A stretch of DNA of 64,000 nt from Hahnella lacustris (GTDB lineage Bacteria; Pseudomonadota; Gammaproteobacteria; Burkholderiales; Burkholderiaceae_A). Location: positions 1,674,001 to 1,738,000 of the forward strand of contig OZ239148.1 in the NCBI GenBank assembly GCA_965194655.1, in the 5' to 3' direction. Numbering within the stretch: position 1 is the stretch's first letter; each line of letters begins with the position of its first letter. The notes under the pieces are model-generated. The model was not told the origin of the DNA, did not search any database, and worked only from the letters and a program-made list of their open reading frames with translations. The position numbers and the translations under genes are program-made. Of this stretch, positions 7,029 through 16,633 are shown one piece after another.

Positions 7029-9638
7029 ATGAATCAGCAATACCGAATCCCGCTTGGCCAGACGGGCCTTGAGTACTTCAATGCGCAGGCTGCGGTTGAT
7101 GACCTCCAACCCGGCGCATGGAACCGACTGCCCTACACCGCTCGAATCCATGCGGAGAATATTCTGCGCCGGGCGGAACCCGCCATCATCCGCGACTGCC
7201 TGGTACAACTCATCGAACGACGCAGAGACCTTGACTTCCCCTGGTTTCCAGCCCGAGTGGTCTGCCACGACATTCTCGGTCAGACGGCCTTGGTAGACCT
7301 TGCGGGACTTCGGGACGCTATTGCAGACATGGGAGGGGACCCAGCCCAAGTCAATCCTGTCGTCCCTGTGCAACTGATTGTGGACCACTCACTTGCGGTC
7401 GAATGCGGTGGCTTCGACCCTGACGCTTTTCAAAAGAACCGAGACATCGAGGACAGAAGAAACGAGGACCGATTCCATTTCATCAATTGGACCAAAACGG
7501 CCTTCGATAACGTGGATGTCATCCCGGCAGGCAATGGGATCATGCACCAGATCAATCTTGAAAGGATGTCTCCGGTCATTCACAACGACCATGGTCTGGC
7601 CTATCCGGACACCTGCGTGGGTACCGACTCTCACACACCGCATGTCGATGCACTGGGCGTGATTGCCGTCGGGGTCGGCGGCCTTGAGGCTGAAAACGTG
7701 ATGCTTGGACGAGCCTCCTGGATGCGACTGCCCGAGATGATTGGAGTGGAACTCGTCGGTAGGCGGCAGCCCGGGATCACGGCAACAGACATGGTGCTCG
7801 CGCTCACGGAGTTCCTGCGCCAACAGAAGGTGGTTGGAGCCTATCTCGAGTTCCATGGGGAGGGAGCGGCCACGCTGAGCATCGGTGACCGCGCCACCAT
7901 CTCGAACATGGCTCCAGAGTATGGCGCGACAGCGGCGCTCTTCTCCATCGATGACCAGACGCTCGACTACCTCCGACTCACCGGCCGCAGCCCAGAGCAG
8001 GTCAGGCTGGTAGAGACCTATGCCAAGACCGCCGGGCTCTGGTCTGATTCGCTCAAGGCCGCGGAGTATGAACGCACCCTCAGGTTCGACTTGTCCTCAG
8101 TCACCCGGAGTCTCGCAGGCCCCTCGAACCCCCACAAGCGCCTGCCAGTGAGCGAGCTCCAAGCGCGAGGCATTGCCCAGAATCTGGCACAGGCCCGTGA
8201 GCAGGAAGCACAAGGTCTCATGCCCGATGGCGCAGTCATCATCGCCGCCATCACCAGTTGCACCAACACGTCCAACCCACGCAATGTGATTGCTGCTGCG
8301 TTGTTGGCTCGAAATGCCCGGCGAGCCGGCCTGGCGCGTAAGCCTTGGGTGAAGTCCTCTCTGGCTCCGGGGTCTAAAGTCGTCGAGCTCTATCTCAAAG
8401 AGGCTGGGCTATTGGGCGACCTAGAGGCTTTGGGCTTTGGCATTGTGGCCTTCGCCTGCACCACCTGCAATGGCATGAGCGGCGCACTCGATCCGAAGAT
8501 TCAGCAAGAGATCATCGATCGTGACCTCTACGCCACGGCAGTGCTCTCTGGAAACCGAAATTTCGATGGGCGTATTCACCCCTACGCGAAGCAGGCGTTT
8601 CTTGCCTCTCCGCCTCTGGTGGTGGCCTATGCGATTGCTGGAACCGTGCGATTCGACATCGAGCAGGATGTACTGGGTGTCACCGCCACGGGCGCCGAGA
8701 TCCGACTCAAAGACCTCTGGCCCAGCGACGAAGAAATTGATGCAGTCGTCGCCGCCAGCGTCAAGCCTGAACAGTTCCGCAAGGTCTATGAGCCGATGTT
8801 CGCTATTCAAGAGGGGCAGGCCCGCTCCGCGAGTCCGCTCTATGATTGGCGCCCTCAGAGCACTTACATTCGGCGGCCACCATACTGGGAAGGCGCCCTT
8901 GCTGGTGCGCGGACGCTCTCCGGCATGCGCCCGCTCGCTTTGCTGGGCGACAACATCACCACCGACCACCTCTCCCCTTCCAATGCGATTCTCGCCGACA
9001 GCGCAGCAGGAGAGTACCTCGCCAAGATGGGCCTACCGGAGGAAGACTTCAACTCCTACGCGACCCACCGTGGGGACCACCTCACCGCTCAACGAGCGAC
9101 TTTTGCCAACCCTCAACTCATCAATGAAATGGCCATCGTGAATGGCAGCATTCAAAAGGGTTCGCTGGCGCGCATTGAGCCTGAAGGTCAGGTGATGCGC
9201 ATGTGGGAAGCCATTGAGACCTACATGAACCGAGCACAGCCGCTCATCATCATTGCGGGCGCCGACTACGGACAAGGGTCCTCTCGAGACTGGGCAGCAA
9301 AAGGGGTTCGGCTCGCAGGGGTTGAAGTCATTGTGGCGGAGGGGTTCGAGCGTATCCACCGAACCAACCTCGTGGGCATGGGCGTCCTTCCGCTTGAGTT
9401 TCTCCCGGGCGTCAATCGCAAGACGCTAGCCCTTGATGGCACGGAGACCTTCGATGTCATCGGCACCCGCACCCCCCGCGCTCAGCTCACGCTGGTGGTT
9501 CACCGGCGCTCCGGTGAGCGTGTGGAAGTGCCGGTTCAGTGCCGGCTGGATACAGCCGAGGAGGTCTCTATCTACGAGGCTGGCGGGGTCCTCCAACGGT
9601 TTGCACAAGATTTTCTCGATGCCAAGGAGTCAGCATGA
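7029..9638 (+). CDS. acnD: Fe-S-dependent 2-methylcitrate dehydratase AcnD
   Basis: An 869-residue aconitase-family enzyme that dehydrates 2-methylcitrate in the acnD/prpF version of the methylcitrate cycle, in place of PrpD. Cluster cysteines are visible in ITSCTNTSNP and FACTTCNGMSG. The C-terminal swivel domain contains LLGDNITTDHLSP and ADYGQGSSRDWAAKG. The next gene, prpF, is the diagnostic partner, and its start overlaps the acnD stop (ATGA). A general aconitase AcnA is the alternative by homology, but the context argues strongly for AcnD. Confidence 0.93.
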   Translation: MNQQYRIPLGQTGLEYFNAQAAVDDLQPGAWNRLPYTARIHAENILRRAEPAIIRDCLVQLIERRRDLDFPWFPARVVCHDILGQTALVDLAGLRDAIADMGGDPAQVNPVVPVQLIVDHSLAVECGGFDPDAFQKNRDIEDRRNEDRFHFINWTKTAFDNVDVIPAGNGIMHQINLERMSPVIHNDHGLAYPDTCVGTDSHTPHVDALGVIAVGVGGLEAENVMLGRASWMRLPEMIGVELVGRRQPGITATDMVLALTEFLRQQKVVGAYLEFHGEGAATLSIGDRATISNMAPEYGATAALFSIDDQTLDYLRLTGRSPEQVRLVETYAKTAGLWSDSLKAAEYERTLRFDLSSVTRSLAGPSNPHKRLPVSELQARGIAQNLAQAREQEAQGLMPDGAVIIAAITSCTNTSNPRNVIAAALLARNARRAGLARKPWVKSSLAPGSKVVELYLKEAGLLGDLEALGFGIVAFACTTCNGMSGALDPKIQQEIIDRDLYATAVLSGNRNFDGRIHPYAKQAFLASPPLVVAYAIAGTVRFDIEQDVLGVTATGAEIRLKDLWPSDEEIDAVVAASVKPEQFRKVYEPMFAIQEGQARSASPLYDWRPQSTYIRRPPYWEGALAGARTLSGMRPLALLGDNITTDHLSPSNAILADSAAGEYLAKMGLPEEDFNSYATHRGDHLTAQRATFANPQLINEMAIVNGSIQKGSLARIEPEGQVMRMWEAIETYMNRAQPLIIIAGADYGQGSSRDWAAKGVRLAGVEVIVAEGFERIHRTNLVGMGVLPLEFLPGVNRKTLALDGTETFDVIGTRTPRAQLTLVVHRRSGERVEVPVQCRLDTAEEVSIYEAGGVLQRFAQDFLDAKESA

Positions 9639-10822
9639 GTCACCTTCCTCAGGTCCGTATTCCTGCCACCTACATGCGTGGGGGCACCAGCAAGGGGGTC
9701 TTCTTCAAGCTCACAGACCTCCCGCTCAATGCCCAGACGCCTGGACCGGCTCGAGATGCTCTGCTGATGCGGGTCATCGGCAGCCCAGACCCGTATGGCA
9801 AACAAATCGATGGCATGGGAGGCGCAACGTCGAGCACCAGCAAAACCGTCATTCTCTCCAAGAGCGCGCGCCCCGATCATGACGTCGACTACCTTTTTGG
9901 GCAGGTCTCCATCGACAAAGCCTTGGTGGACTGGAGCGGTAACTGTGGAAACCTCACGGCGGCTGTCGGGCCATTCGCCATTCGGAACGGGCTGATCGAC
10001 TCCAGCCGAATTCCCCAGAACGGCCATGCAGTGGTCCGTATCTGGCAGGCCAATATCGCCAAGACCATCATTGCGCGTGTCCCGATCACCGATGGTCAGG
10101 TCCAGGAGACCGGAGACTTCGAGCTCGACGGCGTGACATTCCCCGCCGCTGAGATTCAGATCGCATTTATGGACCCCGCCGCAGAGGAAGAGGGCGCCGG
10201 AGGTGCCATGTTTCCCACTGGAAACCTGGTCGACACACTCGATGTGCCGGGTGTTGGGAGCCTCTCAGCCACCATGATCAATGCAGGTATCCCCACTGTC
10301 TTTGTCAATGCTGCCGACATCGGTTACACCGGAACCGAACTACAAGAGGCCATCAACGGCGATGCCGTCGCACTCGAGACATTCGAGCGCATCCGAGCCC
10401 ACGGCGCACTGAAGATGGGGCTCATTCAAGATCTCTCTGAGGCAGCCAGCCGGCAGCACACCCCTAAGGTGGCCTTCGTAGCCCCAGCCATGGGCTACAC
10501 CGCGTCGAGCGGGAAGGTCATCCCTGCGGATGGAATCGACCTACTGGTCCGCGCCATGTCGATGGGGAAGCTTCATCACGCCATGATGGGTACCGCCTCC
10601 GTCGCGATTGGGACCGCTGCAGCCATCCCAGGCACGCTGGTGAATCTGGCTGCCGGCGGAGGCGCTCGACAAGCCACTCGTTTCGGCCATCCGTCCGGGA
10701 CGCTGAGGGTGGGGGCTGAGGCACATCAAGAGAACGGCGAATGGGTCGTCAAACAGGTTGAAATGAGCCGCAGCGCGCGTATTCTGATGGAGGGATGGGT
10801 ACACATCCCCCAAGAAAAATAA
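9635..10822 (+). CDS. prpF: AcnD-accessory isomerase PrpF
   Basis: A 395-residue protein of the PrpF family (diaminopimelate-epimerase-like fold) needed with AcnD. It is thought to isomerise trans-2-methylaconitate so the pathway can proceed. The N-terminal IPATYMRGGTSKGVFF and VDWSGNCGNLTAAVGPF are hallmark segments. ATG at 9635 overlaps the acnD stop; in-frame sequence upstream of it lies inside acnD and is unlike the family. prpE follows after 20 bases. Confidence 0.94.
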   Translation: MSHLPQVRIPATYMRGGTSKGVFFKLTDLPLNAQTPGPARDALLMRVIGSPDPYGKQIDGMGGATSSTSKTVILSKSARPDHDVDYLFGQVSIDKALVDWSGNCGNLTAAVGPFAIRNGLIDSSRIPQNGHAVVRIWQANIAKTIIARVPITDGQVQETGDFELDGVTFPAAEIQIAFMDPAAEEEGAGGAMFPTGNLVDTLDVPGVGSLSATMINAGIPTVFVNAADIGYTGTELQEAINGDAVALETFERIRAHGALKMGLIQDLSEAASRQHTPKVAFVAPAMGYTASSGKVIPADGIDLLVRAMSMGKLHHAMMGTASVAIGTAAAIPGTLVNLAAGGGARQATRFGHPSGTLRVGAEAHQENGEWVVKQVEMSRSARILMEGWVHIPQEK

Positions 10823-10842
10823 AACAGTGAGGAGACAACACA

Positions 10843-12753
10843 ATGGCTACAAAGTACTCAGAGACAGCGCTGGCAAAGGTTCATGCGAGGTCAATTCAAG
10901 ACAAAGAGGCCTTCTGGTCTGAACAAGCCGGGTTTTTGCACTGGTTCCAACCCCCACAGCGCGCACTCAACTTTGACCGCCCCCCTTTTGCACGCTGGTT
11001 CGAAGGCGGCAAGATCAACCTCTGCTACAACGCCGTTGATCGTCACCTCGCCACGCGTTCTGACCAGCTCGCTCTGGTCTATATCTCCACCGAAACCAAC
11101 GAGGAGAAGCGCTACACCTACGCGGAGCTGCACGAAGAGGTTCAAGCGATGGCCGCCATCATGCAGTCGCTGGGTGTTCAGAAGGGCGATCGGGTCTTGA
11201 TTTACATGCCCATGGTTGCTGAAGCGGTGTTTGCCATGCTGGCGTGTGTCCGAATTGGGGCGATTCATTCAGTCGTGTTTGGCGGATTCGCCGGCCCTTC
11301 CCTCGCCGCCCGTATCGACGACGCCCGGCCCAAGCTCATGATTTCCGCTGACGCTGGCATGCGTAACGGAAAAGAGGTTCCTTACAAACATCTCGTCGAT
11401 GAGGCCTGCAGTCTCGCACAGACCCCTCCTGAGAAGGTTCTCTTGGTGAACCGAGGTCTCGCTCCCCTTGGGCTGGTTGCGGGCCGGGACGTGGAGTACG
11501 CACCCCTTCGAGCACAGGTCCAGGGTGCGGCCGTAGCCTGTGCCGAGCTCGATGCCACCGACCCGAGCTACATCCTCTACACCTCAGGTACCACTGGAAA
11601 ACCCAAAGGAGTTCAGCGTGACACCGGGGGCTATGCGGTGGCATTGGGTGCCTCCATGCGCCTGATCTATGACTGTAAGCCGGGAGAGGTCTTCTTCTGT
11701 ACCTCCGATATTGGCTGGGTGGTGGGACATTCCTACATTGTCTATGCCCCGCTGATCAACGGCTCGACCACGATTGTCTACGAGGGCCTCCCCCTGCGGC
11801 CCGATCCTGCCATCTGGTGGAAGATCGTCGAGGACTATGGTGTCACCACCATGTTCTCCTCGCCCACTGCTGCGCGGGTACTCAAGAAACAAGACCCTGC
11901 GTTCATGACGCAGCACAACACCAAGAGTCTGCGCCGCCTCTTCCTTGCGGGGGAGCCTCTCGATGAGCCGACTGCCCGCTGGATCTCAGACGCCCTGGGT
12001 GGCGCACGCATCATCGACAACTACTGGCAGACGGAGACCGGTTGGCCCATTCTTTCTGCCCAACACGGCGTTGAGGTCACGGAAACGAAGTTTGGAAGTC
12101 CAAGCTTTCCCGCCTATGGGTATGACGTTCGACTGGTCCATGAATCCACCTTCGAGGAGGTGGGGGCCAACGAGAAGGGCATGCTCTGCATCATGCCGCC
12201 GCTTCCACCAGGCTGCCTTCAGACGGTCTGGGGCGACGATGAGCGCTTTATCAAGACTTATTTCTCGAGTGTTCCCGGTCAGCAGCTCTACTCCACCTTC
12301 GACTACGCCACGCGAGACGAGGATGGCTATTACTTCATTCTGGGTCGCACCGATGATGTGATTAATGTAGCGGGACACCGCCTGGGTACCCGCGAGATTG
12401 AAGAGGCGATTCAAGCCCACAAGAATGTGGCGGAGGTTGCCGTCGTGGGCGTGGCAGACGCCCTCAAGGGGCAGATGCCCATGGCTTTCGCGGTGCTCAA
12501 AGACTCATCCGTACTCTCGACTCCGGAAGGGGAGAAGGCGGAAGAGAAGGCCATCATGGCCACCGTCGACCGAGAGATTGGCGCCATTGCGCGCCCCTCT
12601 CGAATTCACTTTGTCACCCTGCTACCCAAGACTCGTTCTGGAAAGCTGCTGCGCCGGGCCATGCAGGCGATGGCCGAAGGGAGGGACCCTGGCGATATGA
12701 CCACACTGGAGGACCCGAGCGCCCTTGATCAGATCAAAAAAGCGCTCAGTTAA
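10843..12753 (+). CDS. prpE: Propionate--CoA ligase
   Basis: A 636-residue AMP-forming acyl-CoA synthetase that activates propionate to propionyl-CoA. It has the P-loop-like YTSGTTGKPKGVQRDTGGY, the motif NYWQTETGWP, GRTDDVINVAGHRLGT and, near the C-terminus, TRSGKLLRRAMQA with the catalytic lysine that can be controlled by acetylation. The segment RDTGGY after the P-loop is typical of PrpE rather than acetyl-CoA synthetase. GGAGACAAC precedes the ATG. It is the last gene of the prp operon, and its stop lies only 6 bases from the convergent dnaJ stop. Confidence 0.94.
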   Translation: MATKYSETALAKVHARSIQDKEAFWSEQAGFLHWFQPPQRALNFDRPPFARWFEGGKINLCYNAVDRHLATRSDQLALVYISTETNEEKRYTYAELHEEVQAMAAIMQSLGVQKGDRVLIYMPMVAEAVFAMLACVRIGAIHSVVFGGFAGPSLAARIDDARPKLMISADAGMRNGKEVPYKHLVDEACSLAQTPPEKVLLVNRGLAPLGLVAGRDVEYAPLRAQVQGAAVACAELDATDPSYILYTSGTTGKPKGVQRDTGGYAVALGASMRLIYDCKPGEVFFCTSDIGWVVGHSYIVYAPLINGSTTIVYEGLPLRPDPAIWWKIVEDYGVTTMFSSPTAARVLKKQDPAFMTQHNTKSLRRLFLAGEPLDEPTARWISDALGGARIIDNYWQTETGWPILSAQHGVEVTETKFGSPSFPAYGYDVRLVHESTFEEVGANEKGMLCIMPPLPPGCLQTVWGDDERFIKTYFSSVPGQQLYSTFDYATRDEDGYYFILGRTDDVINVAGHRLGTREIEEAIQAHKNVAEVAVVGVADALKGQMPMAFAVLKDSSVLSTPEGEKAEEKAIMATVDREIGAIARPSRIHFVTLLPKTRSGKLLRRAMQAMAEGRDPGDMTTLEDPSALDQIKKALS

Positions 12754-12759
12754 CTCGGT

Positions 12760-13893
12760 TCAGTTGAAGAAATCTCGAACCTTCTCCATCCAGCTCTTGC
12801 TCTGAGGACTGTGGCGATCGCCACCTTCCTCAAGCGAGGCCTCGAAATCCTCCAGGATCTTCCTCTGCCGATCGTTGAGTTTGACGGGCGTCTCAACCAC
12901 CACATGGCAGTAGAGGTCGCCCGCCACACTCGATCGAACATTTCGGATGCCTTTGCCGCGTAAGCGGAAGGTCTTACCCGTCTGGGTTCCTTCTGGAAGG
13001 TCGAAACTCGCCTTACCGTTGAGGGTCGGCACATCGATGGAGCCGCCAAGCGCGGCTCGAGCAAAACTCACCGGTACCTCGCAATGCAGATCGTCCGCCT
13101 CACGCTGAAAGACGCGATGCGGCTTGATCGAGACTTCGACGTAGAGGTCACCTGAAGGACCACCGTTCAGCCCCGGCTCTCCGTTTCCACTCGAACGAAT
13201 GCGCATGCCGTCATCGATACCAGCCGGTATCTTGACCTCGAGGGTCTTCTGCTTGCGAATGCGTCCGACACCATCACAAGCGGTGCAGGGATTGGGGATG
13301 GTCTTGCCGGTTCCGCGACAGGATGGGCAGGTCTGCTGAATGCTAAAGAACCCCTGCTGCATGCGAACCTGCCCTTGACCACCACAGGTCTTGCAGGTTT
13401 CTGCTTTCGTGCCCGGCTTGGCGCCTGTTCCGTCACAGGTGTCACAGGTCTCCCAGCTCGGAACCTTAATCTCAGTGGTAAATCCAGCAGCAGCCTGCTC
13501 CAGCGTGATCTCCATGGCGTAGCGAAGGTCGCTCCCACGATAGACATTGCTGCGCCCGCCGCCACCTCCACGACCACCAGCGGCACCGAAGATGTCACCA
13601 AAGATGTCGCCAAAGGCATCTGAGAAATTGCCGAAACCCTGGCCGCCTGGACCACCGCCCGCATTGGGATCGACGCCTGCATGGCCGAACCTGTCGTAGG
13701 CCGCACGCTTGTCCGCGTCGGTGAGCATCTCGTAGGCCTCTTTGGCCTCCTTGAACTTCTCTTCCGAAGCAGCATCACCCGGATTTCGGTCCGGGTGATA
13801 CTTCATGGCGAGCTTGCGATAGGCCTTCTTGAGTTCTTCCTCAGAGGCGTTTTTGGCGACCCCTAAGACCTCGTAATAGTCACGCTTGGACAT
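12760..13893 (-). CDS. dnaJ: Chaperone protein DnaJ
   Basis: A 377-residue Hsp40 co-chaperone that stimulates DnaK ATPase and delivers substrates. The J domain (residues 1-70) has the HPD tripeptide at His33. A Gly/Phe-rich linker follows (about 75-110). The zinc centre has four CxxCxGxG repeats: CDTCDGTG, CKTCGGQG, CPSCRGTG and CTACDGVG. The ATG directly follows the dnaK stop with no gap, so it is co-transcribed with dnaK from the heat-shock promoter at 15861-15890. Its stop faces prpE closely, with no room for a separate bidirectional terminator. Confidence 0.97.
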   Translation of the reverse strand: MSKRDYYEVLGVAKNASEEELKKAYRKLAMKYHPDRNPGDAASEEKFKEAKEAYEMLTDADKRAAYDRFGHAGVDPNAGGGPGGQGFGNFSDAFGDIFGDIFGAAGGRGGGGGRSNVYRGSDLRYAMEITLEQAAAGFTTEIKVPSWETCDTCDGTGAKPGTKAETCKTCGGQGQVRMQQGFFSIQQTCPSCRGTGKTIPNPCTACDGVGRIRKQKTLEVKIPAGIDDGMRIRSSGNGEPGLNGGPSGDLYVEVSIKPHRVFQREADDLHCEVPVSFARAALGGSIDVPTLNGKASFDLPEGTQTGKTFRLRGKGIRNVRSSVAGDLYCHVVVETPVKLNDRQRKILEDFEASLEEGGDRHSPQSKSWMEKVRDFFN

Positions 13894-15825
13894 TTAATCG
13901 CGCTTCACTTCCTTGAACTCCGCATCGACAACGTCCTCTGCGCCCTGGGCTCCGCCGCCCGCACCAGGACCCGCAGCACCACCAGCCGAAGCTGCGGCCG
14001 CCTGCGCGTCCGCGTAGACCTTCTCACCCAGGATCTGCGAGGCCTTCATGAGGTGGTCGGTCTTGGTCTCAATCGCGTCCTTGTCCTCACCAGACAGGAC
14101 CGCCTCGAGCTCCTTGATGGCTTCTTCAATCTTCGTCTTCTCGTCGCTGCTGAGCTTACTGCCATGCTCGTCCAGAGATTTCTTGACCGAATGCACCATG
14201 GCCTCTCCAGCATTACGAGCCTGAACCAGCTCAACCCTTTGCTTGTCGGACTCTGCATTGGCTTCCGCATCGGCGACCATCTTCTGAATCTCGTCGTCAG
14301 ACAAGCCAGAGTTCGCCTTGATGGTGATCTTGTTCTCCTTGCCGGTCGCCTTGTCCTTGGCCGAGACGTGGAGGATGCCGTTCGCATCAATATCGAAGGT
14401 CACCTCGATCTGCGGCGTACCTCTTGGAGACGGGGGAATGCCTTCAAGGTTGAACTCACCCAGCATCTTGTTGGCGTTGGCCAGCTCACGTTCACCCTGA
14501 TAGACCTTGATGGTGACCGCCGGCTGGTTGTCATCGGCAGTGGAGAAGACCTGCGAGAACTTGGTGGGAATGGTGGTGTTCTTCTGGATCATCTTGGTCA
14601 TGACGCCGCCCAGCGTCTCAATCCCAAGTGAGAGCGGAGTCACATCGAGCAGCAGCACATCCTTGCGATCACCCGAAAGCACCGAACCTTGGATGGCGGC
14701 ACCCACAGCCACTGCCTCATCAGGGTTCACATCCTTTCGGGGCTCTTTCCCGAAGAATGCCTTTACCGCATCCTGGACCTTGGGCATACGGGTCATCCCG
14801 CCGACCAGGATGATGTCGTCGATCTGGCTGGCCGAGAGGCCTGCGTCTTTCAGGGCCACCTTGCAGGGGTCAATGGTGCGACTGATGAGGTCGTCCACCA
14901 GGCTCTCCAGCTTGGCTCGCGTGAGCTTGAAAGTCAGGTGCACGGGTGCACCGTTGGCCATCGCGATATAGGGCTCATTGAGCTCCGTCTGTTGACTGGA
15001 CGACAGCTCAATCTTGGCGCGCTCTGCTGCAGCCTTAATGCGTTGCAGGGCGATGGGGTCCTTGGAGAGATCCACACCGTTGATTTTCTTAAACTCATCA
15101 ATGATGTGATCGATGATGCGCTGATCGAAATCCTCGCCGCCCAAGAAAGTGTCGCCATTGGTGGAGAGCACTTCAAACTGCTTCTCACCGTCTACATCCG
15201 CAATTTCAATGATCGAAACGTCGAACGTGCCGCCGCCGAGGTCGTAGACGGCAACCTTTCGATCGCGTCCATCGGCCTTATCCAATCCGAAAGCGAGCGC
15301 AGCCGCAGTGGGCTCATTGATGATGCGCTTCACATCCAGGCCAGCAATGCGGCCCGCATCTTTCGTCGCCTGGCGCTGAGCATCGTTGAAGTAAGCTGGG
15401 ACGGTGATCACCGCCTCGGTCACTTCCTGACCGAGGTAGTCCTCAGCCGTCTTTTTCATCTTGCGCAGCACCTCTGCGGAGACCTGTGGGGGCGCTAACT
15501 TCTTGTCACGCACGCCAACCCAAGCGTCCCCATTCTCGGCCTTCACAATCTCGAATGGCATGAGGTCAATGTCCTTCTGAACCTCTTTGTCAGTGAACTT
15601 ACGGCCGATCAAACGCTTGACGGCATACAGCGTGTTTCTCGGATTGGTCACAGCCTGCCGTTTGGCGGGCGCTCCAACCAGGATTTCCCCGTCTTCCATG
15701 TAGGCAATGATGGAAGGTGTGGTCCGTGCCCCCTCACTGTTCTCAATCACCTTCGGCTGGCCGGCCTCCATGATGGCCACGCAAGAGTTCGTCGTCCCGA
15801 GGTCAATTCCAATCATCTTTGCCAT
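13894..15825 (-). CDS. dnaK: Molecular chaperone DnaK (Hsp70)
   Basis: A 643-residue cytoplasmic ATP-driven chaperone. The nucleotide-binding domain (about 1-385) starts MAKMIGIDLGTTNSCVA and includes VYDLGGGTFDVSI and ILVGGMTRMPKVQ. The linker DVLLLDVTPLSLGIET and the substrate-binding domain follow. The C-terminal tail is Gly/Ala-rich and ends in an acidic EDVVDAEFKEV segment, typical of proteobacterial DnaK. It is transcribed between grpE and dnaJ and has its own sigma-32-type promoter upstream. Confidence 0.98.
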   Translation of the reverse strand: MAKMIGIDLGTTNSCVAIMEAGQPKVIENSEGARTTPSIIAYMEDGEILVGAPAKRQAVTNPRNTLYAVKRLIGRKFTDKEVQKDIDLMPFEIVKAENGDAWVGVRDKKLAPPQVSAEVLRKMKKTAEDYLGQEVTEAVITVPAYFNDAQRQATKDAGRIAGLDVKRIINEPTAAALAFGLDKADGRDRKVAVYDLGGGTFDVSIIEIADVDGEKQFEVLSTNGDTFLGGEDFDQRIIDHIIDEFKKINGVDLSKDPIALQRIKAAAERAKIELSSSQQTELNEPYIAMANGAPVHLTFKLTRAKLESLVDDLISRTIDPCKVALKDAGLSASQIDDIILVGGMTRMPKVQDAVKAFFGKEPRKDVNPDEAVAVGAAIQGSVLSGDRKDVLLLDVTPLSLGIETLGGVMTKMIQKNTTIPTKFSQVFSTADDNQPAVTIKVYQGERELANANKMLGEFNLEGIPPSPRGTPQIEVTFDIDANGILHVSAKDKATGKENKITIKANSGLSDDEIQKMVADAEANAESDKQRVELVQARNAGEAMVHSVKKSLDEHGSKLSSDEKTKIEEAIKELEAVLSGEDKDAIETKTDHLMKASQILGEKVYADAQAAAASAGGAAGPGAGGGAQGAEDVVDAEFKEVKRD

Positions 15826-15860
15826 CGCTGGCTCCTCTACAAAAAGTTAGTGTTATGTAA

Positions 15861-15890
15861 AACGTGGGGGCGGCTTCAGAAAAATTCAAG
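15861..15890 (-). promoter_or_regulatory. Sigma-32 (RpoH)-type promoter of dnaK-dnaJ
   Basis: Read on the minus strand: CTTGAA (15890-15885), 15 bases, then CCCCACGTT (15869-15861), which is the heat-shock consensus with one mismatch in the -10 element (CCCCAC for CCCCAT). It ends 36 bases upstream of the dnaK ATG, and a ribosome-binding GAGGAG lies between. No CIRCE inverted repeat is present here. Confidence 0.75.
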
Positions 15891-15899
15891 CCCAAAGGG

Positions 15900-16481
15900 T
15901 CATTGGGCGACGACCACGAGGGCGGGACGCAAGACCCGCTCGCCAATGAGGTAACCCTTCTGCATCACGGCCACCACATGGCCGCTTGAGACGGCGGGCT
16001 CAGAAGTGCTGCCGTCCACCATCGAAACCGCCTGATGGTGATTGGGGTTGAACTTCTCGCCCACAGGATTCGTCACCTTGAGCCGGCCGCGCTCAAACGC
16101 CTGCTGAAGCTGACGGAGCGTCAGCTCAACACCCCCTCGTAGCCCCTCCAAGGACTGGTCAGGCAGGCTGAGGGCCATCTCAAGGCTGTCGGCCACGGGA
16201 AGCATCGCCTCCGCGAAGGTCTCAATCGCGAACTTGCTGGCATTGGAGAGTTCGGTCGCATGCCGCCGGCGCATGTTTTCAATCTCTGCCGCCAGACGCA
16301 TCAGTTGATCCTCACGCTCGGCCAGTTTGGCAGACATGGCGCTGGGATCCTCCTGCGCCACGGCAGGCTCCGGGCTGGGCGCAGCCTCGGCCGCAGAAGC
16401 TGCCGAGTCAGGATGGGCGGCAGCCTGTGCGGCAAGCACCTCAGCAGCGGTGGGGGTTTGATCAGCGGGCGTCTGAGACAT
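15900..16481 (-). CDS. grpE: Nucleotide exchange factor GrpE
   Basis: A 193-residue co-chaperone that releases ADP from DnaK. The N-terminal ~50 residues are Ala/Pro/Glu-rich and probably disordered. A long coiled-coil follows (about 50-100, with KLAEREDQLMRLAAEIENMRRR), then the beta domain ending GYLIGERVLRPALVVVA, the GrpE signature. It is upstream of dnaK on the same strand with a 74-base gap that holds the dnaK promoter. A very good heat-shock promoter precedes it at 16526-16553. Confidence 0.96.
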   Translation of the reverse strand: MSQTPADQTPTAAEVLAAQAAAHPDSAASAAEAAPSPEPAVAQEDPSAMSAKLAEREDQLMRLAAEIENMRRRHATELSNASKFAIETFAEAMLPVADSLEMALSLPDQSLEGLRGGVELTLRQLQQAFERGRLKVTNPVGEKFNPNHHQAVSMVDGSTSEPAVSSGHVVAVMQKGYLIGERVLRPALVVVAQ

Positions 16482-16525
16482 TCAAGACCTCCAAAAGTAC
16501 GAATGAAAAAAGGGGTTTGGAATGA

Positions 16526-16553
16526 ACATGGGGGCGTCATCTGGAATTTCAAG
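16526..16553 (-). promoter_or_regulatory. Sigma-32 (RpoH)-type promoter of grpE
   Basis: On the minus strand: CTTGAAA (16553-16547), 13 bases, then CCCCATGT (16533-16526). This is a near-perfect match to the heat-shock promoter consensus (CTTGAAA and CCCCATnT) with correct spacing, 45 bases upstream of the grpE ATG. The same 152-base gap must also hold the promoter of the divergent glycosyltransferase gene. Confidence 0.85.
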
Positions 16554-16633
16554 CCCCCCAGCCCGATGCCCTTGTCACCATTTCTTCACGCAGGTGTAAC
16601 CGCTCTGTCTTAGTAGACCCCTACTGTGCGCCG

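Noticed and set aside
14689..15498. 269-codon open frame opposite dnaK
   Set aside because: It is antisense to a highly conserved gene with no recognisable domain or ribosome-binding site.
15826..16633. CIRCE operator near dnaK or grpE
   Set aside because: Looked for the TTAGCACTC/GAGTGCTAA repeat in both gaps; only sigma-32-type elements are present.
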